From Gemmatimonadota bacterium (GTDB lineage: Bacteria > Gemmatimonadota > Gemmatimonadetes > Longimicrobiales > Gaopeijiaceae): a stretch of 58,807 nucleotides of DNA. Numbering within the stretch: position 1 is the first letter of the stretch; each line of letters starts with the position of its first letter. A program made the translations under genes and the position numbers. Shown in pieces: positions 42,218 through 48,930 of the stretch. The notes under the pieces were generated by a model. That model was not told where the DNA came from. It saw only the letters and a list, made by a program, of their open reading frames with translations, and searched no databases. Location: NCBI GenBank assembly GCA_022823365.1, contig JAJDXG010000025.1, positions 1 to 58,807 of the forward strand, in the 5' to 3' direction.

Positions 42218-43497
42218 CTCTGCTGCTGATGTTCCTGGGGATGATCGCGCTGGTGACGATCAACGTGCCCATCGCGGTCGCGCTGGGGGTCATCGCGCTG
42301 ATCGCGATGGTGGTGACCTCCGGGGCCGCGGCGATTCCCAACGCCGGTCTCGTGCTCTTCACGGGCGCCACCTCCTTCCCGCTGATCGCGATCCCGCTCT
42401 TCATCCTCGCGGGCGCGATCATGAACGCGACGGGCATCTCGCGCCGCCTGATCGCCTTCGCCTCCGCGCTCTTCGGCGCCATCCGCGGCGGGCTGGCGAT
42501 GGTCTCCATCTCGGCGTCCCTCTTCTTCGCCGAGATCTCCGGCTCCGCGGTGGCGGACGTGGCCGCGCTGGGGTCGATCCTGATCCCGGCGATGAAGAAG
42601 CGGGGCTACTCGACGCCCTTCGCGGCTGCCGTCACCTCGTCCTCGGCGACGCTCGCGGTCATCATCCCGCCATCCATCCCCATGATCATCTACGGGGTGA
42701 TGTCGGAGAGTTCGATCGTCGAACTGTTCGTGGCCGGGGTGGTGCCCGGCGTCGTCGGCGGCATCCTGCTGATGGCGGTGGCGTACGTGCTCGCGTTGCG
42801 AAACGGCTTCCCGGTGGAGCACGCATTCCAGTTGCGTCGGGTGTGGACCACCTTCCGCGACGCCGGCTGGGCGCTCCTCCTCCCGGTGATCATCCTGGGC
42901 GGGATCTTCACCGGATGGGTCACCGCCACCGAGGGAGCCGGGCTGGCGGTCGTGGCCGCCCTGGTGGTGGGCGGGATCATCTACCGGGAAATCGACCTGG
43001 CCGCGCTGCGTCGGGCCGCCCTCGACGGGGGCGTTCAGACCGCCGTGGTCATGCTGCTGGTGGCCACCTCGGCGCTGCTGGGCGACTACCTCACCGAGGC
43101 CCAGGTGCCGCAGCGGGTGGCGGACAGCATCATCGGCATCACCGAGTCGCGCTGGGCCATCCTCGCGCTGCTGAACGTCTTCTTCCTGGCGATCGGGCTC
43201 TTCCTGCATTCCGCCGCGGCCATCATCCTGGTCGTGCCCGTGGTGATGCCCCTGGTGCACGCGGCCGGCATCGACCCGGTGCACTTCGGCCTGGTGGTTA
43301 CCCTCAACCTGGGAATCGGGCAGCAGACCCCCCCGGTGGCCAGCGTGCTGGTGACCGCGTGCTCGGTGGCCAAGGCCGACATCTGGGACGTCAGCAAGGT
43401 CAACGTCTGGTTCGTGGCGGTGCTGCTGGCGGTGCTGGCGATGGTCACCTACCTGCCGGCTGTGCCGATGAGCCTGGTGGAACTCTTCTACCGGTAG
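42214..43497 (+). CDS. dctM: TRAP transporter large permease, DctM
   Basis: The protein has 427 residues from GTG 42214, overlapping the DctQ stop. About 12-13 hydrophobic helices fill it. DctM signature regions: FPLIAIPLFILAGAIMNATGISRRLI, ISASLFFAEISGSAVADVAALGSILIPAM, then SSSATLAVIIPPSIPMIIYG, and LNLGIGQQTPPVASVLVTACSVAK near the end. The large subunit carries the sodium and substrate pathway. The gene ends at 43497, and the first CTGCCA dyad begins 16 bases later. Substrate is likely a C2-C4 hydroxyacid or keto acid, inferred from the nearby dehydrogenase and aminotransferase. Confidence 0.9.
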   Translation: MTLLLMFLGMIALVTINVPIAVALGVIALIAMVVTSGAAAIPNAGLVLFTGATSFPLIAIPLFILAGAIMNATGISRRLIAFASALFGAIRGGLAMVSISASLFFAEISGSAVADVAALGSILIPAMKKRGYSTPFAAAVTSSSATLAVIIPPSIPMIIYGVMSESSIVELFVAGVVPGVVGGILLMAVAYVLALRNGFPVEHAFQLRRVWTTFRDAGWALLLPVIILGGIFTGWVTATEGAGLAVVAALVVGGIIYREIDLAALRRAALDGGVQTAVVMLLVATSALLGDYLTEAQVPQRVADSIIGITESRWAILALLNVFFLAIGLFLHSAAAIILVVPVVMPLVHAAGIDPVHFGLVVTLNLGIGQQTPPVASVLVTACSVAKADIWDVSKVNVWFVAVLLAVLAMVTYLPAVPMSLVELFYR

Positions 43498-43512
43498 CGG
43501 ACGCGCTTACGT

Positions 43513-43558
43513 CTGCCATTTTGTCAGGTGGCAATTGGTGAGTCTGCCAAAATGGCAG
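43513..43558. repeat. Doublet of CTGCCA dyads, locus A, 31 bp apart
   Basis: CTGCCATTTTGTCAG (43513-43527, one mismatch to a perfect dyad) and CTGCCAAAATGGCAG (43544-43558, perfect 6-3-6 inverted repeat) start 31 bases apart, separated by 16 bases. A second doublet with the same 31-base offset but unrelated spacer sequence is at 52129-52174. Equal phasing with unlike spacers suggests two protein-binding sites on one face of the helix rather than a copied hairpin. It lies between dctM and the first SUMF1-domain gene. Confidence 0.6.
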
Positions 43559-43622
43559 GTGGTCGCGGATCAGGATCCTGTTGCGGGCATTGAGGTTGGG
43601 AGTCTTGCCACTACCTATCGCG

Positions 43623-43661
43623 TATCGATATGTTGTGAGTCGTAATAACGACCATCGATAG
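43623..43661. promoter_or_regulatory. Candidate PadR operator region upstream of SUMF1 copy 1
   Basis: TATCGATA (43623-43630) and ATCGATAG (43654-43661) flank a perfect GTCGT-AATA-ACGAC dyad (43639-43652). A related TATCGAT ... CGATAG arrangement precedes the second SUMF1-domain gene (45021-45066). The A/T-rich content, dyad symmetry and a PadR gene in the downstream operon make an autoregulated promoter plausible; no -35/-10 pair was fixed. Confidence 0.35.
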
Positions 43662-43679
43662 TACGCCGGAGATTCCGCA

Positions 43680-44792
43680 ATGCACAAGAGAACGCGAGCC
43701 ATCCCGCCATGCGACGCCCCTTGGGGCCATCCACCTCCAACAGCCACTCCATGGATCGCCGCCATGCTGGCGCTGACCACCGGCGCGTGCGAGCCGATGC
43801 CTCGCGACGAGCAATCCGCACTTGCTCGCGACTCCGCAGGCGTGACGGAAATCGCCAACTTCGAACCGGACGAACAGGTTACGGCCATTGACGCTTCAAG
43901 GGAGACCGGCGCAGTCGTCAACCCGCAGATCCCGACCTCTTCCGGATTTCACGAGTTTCGCGACTGCCCGGAATGCCCGCTGATGGTGGAACTGCCTCCG
44001 GGCGAGTTTGTGATGGGACGAGGCGCGCACGAGAGGCCGGATCCCGGGAACCCGCCGCAACCTGAGTGGATGGTGGAGGCGCAGAAACCGCCTACCGAGG
44101 TGCGAATCGCATACTCCTTCGCCATCGGCAAATACGAAGTAACGTTCCGGGAATGGGACCTCTGCGTTGACGCGGGAGGGTGTACGTATGTGCCCGACGA
44201 CAACGGCTGGGGACGCGGCGACCGGCCGGTGATCAACCTCGCCCATCCCGATGTCGACCAGTACGTCACGTGGATCAGCGGACTCACGGGTCAGACCTAC
44301 CGCCTGCCCAGCGAGGCGGAGTGGGAATACGCCGCCCGAGGCGGCACGACGACAACCCGCTACTGGGGGGACAGGCCCGGCGCCGGCATGGTGACCTGTC
44401 AGGGTTGTCCAGGCCGATCGGACAATCACACCACCCCTGCTGGATCGTTTCCAGCCAATCCCTTCGGGCTCCACGACGTAATCGGGAATGCTCGGGAATG
44501 GGTTGCAGACTGCTGGAATGACACACATGAAGGGAATCCCGGCGATGGCTCTGCGAGGATAGAGGAATCGCCGTGGTGGCAGGACGGCACCTGCATCCGA
44601 CCGGTGAGGCGAGACGGTACATGGTCGTCGTATTCGTGGGCCGTAACGGCTGCCCACCGCACCTTCTACCACCCGGGCCCCTGGAGTAACCGCTACAACA
44701 TGCATGGTTTTCGTCTCGCGCGAGACATCACAGCCAACCAAACGGAAGAGCTGGACCTCGAACTGCGCTCACGGAGGCAAGATCGGCCATGA
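43680..44792 (+). CDS. SUMF1/FGE-like domain lipoprotein, copy 1 (no propeller)
   Basis: The protein has 370 residues. The N-terminus ends in TTGAC with Cys37 as probable lipidation site. The SUMF1-like domain fills residues about 95-350: CPLMVELPPGEFVMGRGAH, IGKYEVTFREWDLCVDAGG, YRLPSEAEWEYAARGGT, FGLHDVIGNAREWVADCW and YNMHGFRLARD. Formylglycine-generating enzymes need a copper-binding Cys pair in the C-terminal region; that part reads SYSWAVTAAHRTFYHPG and has none, so genuine formylglycine formation is unlikely. It matches copy 2 at 45088-47202 along most of its length but lacks the propeller. A broken PadR copy begins at its stop. Confidence 0.85.
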   Translation: MHKRTRAIPPCDAPWGHPPPTATPWIAAMLALTTGACEPMPRDEQSALARDSAGVTEIANFEPDEQVTAIDASRETGAVVNPQIPTSSGFHEFRDCPECPLMVELPPGEFVMGRGAHERPDPGNPPQPEWMVEAQKPPTEVRIAYSFAIGKYEVTFREWDLCVDAGGCTYVPDDNGWGRGDRPVINLAHPDVDQYVTWISGLTGQTYRLPSEAEWEYAARGGTTTTRYWGDRPGAGMVTCQGCPGRSDNHTTPAGSFPANPFGLHDVIGNAREWVADCWNDTHEGNPGDGSARIEESPWWQDGTCIRPVRRDGTWSSYSWAVTAAHRTFYHPGPWSNRYNMHGFRLARDITANQTEELDLELRSRRQDRP

Positions 44793-44882
44793 ACAAACCA
44801 GGTCTCGCCGTCCGGCCCCGGGATTCGACGCGCAGGGCCGCGCCGGGGGAATTCAGGAGCCGCTGATACTCGCCGCGGTGTC
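44789..44882 (+). pseudogene. Decayed PadR regulator fragment after SUMF1 copy 1
   Basis: ATGAACAAACCAGGT, then CGGGATTCGACGCGCAGGGCC and so on through GAGCCGCTGATACTCGCCGC, parallels the 5' end of the intact PadR gene at 47199 (ATGACCGAACCAGG, GGGAATTCGACGCGCAGGGC, GAGCTGCTGATCCTCGC). One base is missing in CGGGATTCG relative to CGGGAATTCG, and an in-frame TGA soon follows. Homology ends about 94 bases in. Its ATG overlaps the preceding stop as in the functional unit, showing that the ancestral unit was lipoprotein gene plus PadR. Confidence 0.75.
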
Positions 44883-44985
44883 GCTGCACGCGCCTGGGTG
44901 CCGTAGCGCCCTGGCCCGAAGATCTCCCGCCAATCCCCCCGCAACGCGCCGCCCTGTGTCGTGTGGCACAGGTGCCCATCGGCTT

Positions 44986-45001
44986 CCCCTCGCAGGAGGG
45001 G
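44986..45001 (+). other. Short GC hairpin after the decayed PadR fragment
   Basis: CCCCTC-GCAG-GAGGGG is a 6-bp stem with a four-base loop, followed by CTTCATCATG rather than a T-run. A second hairpin CCTGTG-N8-CACAGG lies just upstream. It could end transcription weakly or be an unrelated structure in this 295-base gene-poor gap. Confidence 0.3.
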
Positions 45002-45020
45002 CTTCATCATGTTGCCATAA

Positions 45021-45066
45021 TATCGATGATCGTTATATTGTCTTTCGTTATGTCGTCTCTCGATAG
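45021..45066. promoter_or_regulatory. Candidate PadR operator/promoter upstream of SUMF1 copy 2
   Basis: TATCGATG (45021-45028), the A/T-rich CGTTATATTG and CGATAG (45061-45066) mirror the region before copy 1. TTATATT could serve as a -10. The start at 45088 has a GGAGGAA ribosome site. Shared flanking motifs show the duplication included the control region. Confidence 0.35.
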
Positions 45067-45087
45067 GATGCAGGCGGAGGAAATCCC

Positions 45088-47202
45088 ATGCAAGCACGAA
45101 CGCGAGCCCACCCGTCATGCGGCGCCCCGCAACGCCATCCATCTCGAACAGCCACTCCATGGATCACCGTAATGCTGGCGCTGGCTACCAGCTCGTGCGA
45201 GCCGACGTCTCGCGACGTTCAGGCCGCGCTTGTGCGCGATTCCGCGGGCGTGACGGTAGTCGAGAACATCGGTCCGGAGGAACTGCTGGGCGCCCGGGCA
45301 GAGCGAATGATCGATCTCATCCCTCCCGACAGCGCGCTTACGGCGGTTCCGTGGGGCGTGGCCGCAGACCCGACGTCAGGCCGGATCTACCTGGCGGACT
45401 GGACGGGGCAGAGAGTCGCGGCCTTCGACGCTTCAGGGGCCTACGCGGGCAGCTATGGACGCTCAGGGGACGGACCTGGAGAGTTTCGGAACTCCTCCGC
45501 CGTCTCCCTGGATCCCGACGGGATACTGACCGTGTGGGATACCGGCCGACAGATGCTGAGCCGGTGGTCGAGTGAGGGCGAACTCCTGAGCGAGCAGCGA
45601 CCGGAACTGCCCTACTGGGGTCCGGGATTCGCAGTGGGAAGCGACTGGCTCGCCACGGTGACGAGTACCACCTCGGGGACGGTTACGGAGCAGCGACTTG
45701 TCGTCGGGGGAGGACAGAATACGACCACGCTGCATGAAGTCGCGATGGAACTGGCGACGATGGAGCTGGGCGGCAGCTCCATTCCAGCGCCCCGAGTGCT
45801 TGCTCCTTCGGTCATCTGGACGCACCGGGGAGACTCCATCTTCTTCCTGAACGGGCCGGGTTACCGCATCGACAAGCATGTCGGCGGCGCGGTGGTGGCG
45901 AGCATCAGATGGTCGGTGGATCCCATCGAAGTCACGCGGGAGATGGCCGTGAGGGGTGCGGAGTTCGGTCCCGGTCCCTATGGCATCTTCATGCGGCGCT
46001 TTGGGTTGGAGGCGGAGGACATCGTGATGGCGGTGGGATACGAGGAGCGGGTCTCGCCCGTGCTGTCGATGACCGCAGCACCCGGAGGCGATCTTTGGGT
46101 GACCCGCACTGCGGACGGGATGACGCCCCATTTCGTCGACATCTTCGATTCCTCGGGAGAGTACACGGGCTCGTTCGACGCACCCGGGGTTCCGGTTGCC
46201 GTGTTGTCTGACTCGGTCTTCGCGGGTCTTCGGCTGGAGTCGGTCGGAGAGACGATCGTCTCTCTCTACCGCCTGCGCCCTGCGGATGCCGCAGGGGCGC
46301 CGACGACCGAAGGCGGCGCTTCCACCAACCCGCGGATTCCGACCTCCTCTGGATTCCGTGAGTTCCGCGACTGTCCGGCTTGTCCCTTGATGGTTGAACT
46401 GCCTCCAGGCGAATACGTGATGGGACGAGGCGCGCACGAGAAGCCGGATCCCGCGGACGCGCCGCAACCCGAATGGACGGTCGAGGCGCAGAACCCGCCC
46501 ACCGAGGTGCGAATTGCGTATCCCTTCGCCATCGGAAAGTATGAAGTGACGTTCGCGGAATGGGACCTCTGCGTCGACGCCGGAGGGTGCACGTATGCGC
46601 CCGACGACAACGGCTGGGGACGCGGCGACCGGCCGGTGGTCAACCTCGCCCGTCCCGATGCCGACCAGTACATCACATGGATCAGCGACCTCACCGGTCA
46701 AACCTACCGACTGCCGAGCGAGGCCGAGTGGGAATACGCCGCGCGAGGCGGTACGACGACGACCCGTTATTGGGGCGATGGACTCGGCGCCGGCATGGTC
46801 ACCTGTGAAGGCTGCCGGGGGGATTGGGAACTCCGAACGACGACTCCCGCCGGGTCGTTTGCGGCCAACCCGTTCGGACTCCACGACGTGCTCGGGAATG
46901 CGCGGGAATGGGTTGCCGACTGCTGGAATGACTCTCATGAAGGGAATCCCGGCGATGGCTCCGCGAGGACGGAGGATTCTCCATGGTGGCAGGATGGCAC
47001 CTGTGTCCGGCCCGTAAGGCGAGGCGGTTTCTGGTCATCCGATTCGTGGTCGGTAACGGCTGCCTACCGCGGTTTCTACCACCCGGGGCCCTGGAGTGAC
47101 CGCTACAACATGTATGGTTTTCGTATCGTGAGAGACATCTCATCCAGCCAGGCGGAAGAGTCGGAACTCGAACTGCACTCACGGAGGCAAGACCAGCCAT
47201 GA
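45088..47202 (+). CDS. Lipoprotein fusing a six-bladed propeller to a SUMF1/FGE-like domain, copy 2
   Basis: The protein has 704 residues. ATG 45088 has GGAGGAA six bases upstream. Cys37 follows ATSS as a lipidation site. Residues about 70-395 form an NHL-like propeller (GVAADPTSGRIYLADWTGQRVAAFD, GYGRSGDGPGEF-type turn, AAPGGDLWVTR, ESVGETIVSLYRL). Residues 400-690 are a SUMF1-like domain almost identical in layout to copy 1, with YRLPSEAEWEYAARGG and FGLHDVLGNAREW, again without the FGE Cys pair. The junction IPTSSGF shows where copy 1 joins directly. Such a fusion may bind a peptide or glycan. ATGA overlap couples it to PadR. Confidence 0.88.
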   Translation: MQARTRAHPSCGAPQRHPSRTATPWITVMLALATSSCEPTSRDVQAALVRDSAGVTVVENIGPEELLGARAERMIDLIPPDSALTAVPWGVAADPTSGRIYLADWTGQRVAAFDASGAYAGSYGRSGDGPGEFRNSSAVSLDPDGILTVWDTGRQMLSRWSSEGELLSEQRPELPYWGPGFAVGSDWLATVTSTTSGTVTEQRLVVGGGQNTTTLHEVAMELATMELGGSSIPAPRVLAPSVIWTHRGDSIFFLNGPGYRIDKHVGGAVVASIRWSVDPIEVTREMAVRGAEFGPGPYGIFMRRFGLEAEDIVMAVGYEERVSPVLSMTAAPGGDLWVTRTADGMTPHFVDIFDSSGEYTGSFDAPGVPVAVLSDSVFAGLRLESVGETIVSLYRLRPADAAGAPTTEGGASTNPRIPTSSGFREFRDCPACPLMVELPPGEYVMGRGAHEKPDPADAPQPEWTVEAQNPPTEVRIAYPFAIGKYEVTFAEWDLCVDAGGCTYAPDDNGWGRGDRPVVNLARPDADQYITWISDLTGQTYRLPSEAEWEYAARGGTTTTRYWGDGLGAGMVTCEGCRGDWELRTTTPAGSFAANPFGLHDVLGNAREWVADCWNDSHEGNPGDGSARTEDSPWWQDGTCVRPVRRGGFWSSDSWSVTAAYRGFYHPGPWSDRYNMYGFRIVRDISSSQAEESELELHSRRQDQP

Positions 47203-47570
47203 CCGAACCAGGCTCCCGCAGAACCCGGGAATTCGACGCGCAGGGCTTCGCCCGGGGAATCCACGAGCTGCTGATCCTCGCTGCCCTGCGGGAGGGTCCC
47301 AGGCACGGCTACCAGATCGCCCTGGATGTGGAGGCACACAGCAACGGGGTCTTTCGGTTCCGACACGGCACCCTGTATCCGATCCTGCACCGGATGGACG
47401 TGAACGGGCTCATCCTGGGCCGCTGGTCGAGCGGATCAGGTCGCAGGAAGAAGGTCTACTCCCTGACGGATGCCGGCCGCAGGCATCTCAGCGGACAGAC
47501 GGACCGGGTTCAGGAGATCCTGTCCGGGCTCACACGGATGCTGCGCCGTGTGCGGGAGCTCCCGGCGTGA
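47199..47570 (+). CDS. PadR-family transcriptional regulator
   Basis: The protein has 123 residues. GIHELLILAALREGPRHGYQIALDVEAHSNGVFRFRHGTLYPILHRMDVNGLILGRWSSGSGRRKKVYSLTDAGRRHL is the winged helix typical of PadR regulators, with the GTLYP-LHR wing motif. They repress neighbouring operons and release on a small ligand. It overlaps the propeller-SUMF1 gene by 4 bases and the HAAS-domain gene by 4 bases, so all are coupled. Likely operators are the TATCGAT/CGATAG motifs before both SUMF1 copies. A broken copy lies at 44789-44882. Confidence 0.9.
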   Translation: MTEPGSRRTREFDAQGFARGIHELLILAALREGPRHGYQIALDVEAHSNGVFRFRHGTLYPILHRMDVNGLILGRWSSGSGRRKKVYSLTDAGRRHLSGQTDRVQEILSGLTRMLRRVRELPA

Positions 47571-48454
47571 GCGCTGAAGTCTCGCCACGGGAGTTGCCGT
47601 CGCCGCCAAGGGAATCGGCGCACGCGAAGCCGGCCGGAGCGAAGCCATTCCAGGCGACGCTGCGCAGGCTGGATCGGGATCTGACAGTCCCCATGCCGGA
47701 CCGCCTCAGGATCCTGCGTGAACTCGAGTTCGATCTCGAGGCGCTCTCGGATGAAATCGAAGCCCGGGGCATGCCGGCCGCAGAGGCTCGCGCTCGTGCG
47801 CTCGACGCCCTCGTGCCCGACGGGGCGACGCTCCGCGAACTCGACCGGCTGCACGCCCCGCACTACCGCCGACTCACCGGCCACTTCAGTCCGGGCCGCC
47901 TGCGAACCATCGAGCGCTCGGCACTCGCGCTGGTCACCGCGGTCGTGCTTCTCACGGAGACCTTTCTGCTCCTGCGGGTCGACTGGTTTCGTCATGCGTC
48001 GCCCTTCCTGTGGCCGGTTCTCGGACTCGGCGCGCTCCTGTTCGCGGCTATCGCCACCCAGTCGTTCAGGCTATGGGTGAAGCACGACCACCAGGACGCG
48101 ACAGCGAGCTTCCGGGTCATCCTGTTCCTGTCCGGCCTGACGCTCGCCACGAGCATCTTCGGCGCCCTCGCCGACTTCTTCCGGCTCGCCGGAGTACTGG
48201 AGGCCGAGCCCGGGCTGGCCGGATCGCTCCTCCCCGAGTGGCTGGCCGGGAGCTGCATCCTGCTCTCGTTCTCGCTGCTGTCGGCCCTGGCCGGGGGGCT
48301 GGCCTGGTTCATTCCGGCGCACCGGCTCGCGCTCGTATCCGGGGCGCACGCCGAGCTGCTGGGCCATCCCCTGCCGAACATCCGCCCCGGAGCGCCGCAG
48401 TCGTCCGACCTTGCTCATCCACACCATTCCCGGTCGCCAGGAGAATCATCATGA
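47567..48454 (+). CDS. HAAS/permease-prefix-domain membrane protein without FtsX
   Basis: The protein has 295 residues from GTG 47567 (overlapping the PadR stop). Residues about 25-85 contain RLRILRELEFDLEALSDEIEARGMPAAEARARALDAL, a HAAS-like helical domain commonly fused to the N-terminus of PadR-controlled FtsX permeases. Here it leads instead to four hydrophobic segments (about 115-135, 150-170, 178-200, 215-240). The PadR plus HAAS context implies PadR-controlled membrane response, but no ABC permease is attached. The next gene, TolQ-like, overlaps by 4 bases. A role as a helper for that complex is conjecture. Confidence 0.75.
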   Translation: MSAEVSPRELPSPPRESAHAKPAGAKPFQATLRRLDRDLTVPMPDRLRILRELEFDLEALSDEIEARGMPAAEARARALDALVPDGATLRELDRLHAPHYRRLTGHFSPGRLRTIERSALALVTAVVLLTETFLLLRVDWFRHASPFLWPVLGLGALLFAAIATQSFRLWVKHDHQDATASFRVILFLSGLTLATSIFGALADFFRLAGVLEAEPGLAGSLLPEWLAGSCILLSFSLLSALAGGLAWFIPAHRLALVSGAHAELLGHPLPNIRPGAPQSSDLAHPHHSRSPGESS

Positions 48455-48852
48455 GCGCTATCGAAGCCTTTCAAGCCATCGGCGTCATGCGCTGGCCCCT
48501 CGCGTTCTCCCTGCTGGCCGTCGTCGCCCTCGCGCTCAGGTCGTTCCGGCTCGTCAAGCCCGACGCCATGCCCGACCGGCACGCCAAGGCATGGATCGAC
48601 GCCATTCTGTTCTGGGGAGGATTTGCGGTCATAACCGGAGTACTTAGCACGCTGGTCGGCATCATCATCGCCGCTCAGACCATCGAGACCATGGACGGAC
48701 TCTCGGCCGGGCTGATCTGGGGAGGCATCAAGGTCGCGCTCCTCAGCTCCGCGCTCGGCACCCTGATTCTGGCCGTCGCTTCCCTGCTCTGGTTCGGACT
48801 ACAGCTACGCTGGCGCTTCCTGATCACCGAACACGCCGGCGGTGCCGCATAG
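48451..48852 (+). CDS. Small MotA/TolQ/ExbB-like membrane protein
   Basis: The protein has 133 residues from ATG 48451, overlapping the previous stop as ATGA. Three helices occur (about 13-30, 50-74, 88-118). FWGGFAVITGVLSTLVGIIIAAQTIE, then LSAGLIWGGIKVALLSSALGTLILAVA, follows the conserved helix pair of TolQ/ExbB/MotA proton channels, although at 133 residues it is shorter than canonical ones and lacks the large cytoplasmic loop. A partner of TolR/ExbD type is not found in the window. Its placement after PadR and the HAAS protein suggests one regulated membrane module. Confidence 0.75.
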   Translation: MSAIEAFQAIGVMRWPLAFSLLAVVALALRSFRLVKPDAMPDRHAKAWIDAILFWGGFAVITGVLSTLVGIIIAAQTIETMDGLSAGLIWGGIKVALLSSALGTLILAVASLLWFGLQLRWRFLITEHAGGAA

Positions 48853-48930
48853 GCCCTTGCGGCAAGGCCCATCGGCGTTCCGCGACGGGCACGTCCACGC
48901 TTGTGCCATCGTCCGTTCCGGCGTCGCCGG

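Noticed and set aside
43623-43661. Inverted-repeat ends of an insertion sequence near the SUMF1 copies
   Set aside because: No transposase, target duplication or matching pair of ends was seen; the motifs fit an operator better.
44986-45001. Hairpin as a definite rho-independent terminator
   Set aside because: No T-tract follows; it was kept only as a low-confidence structure.
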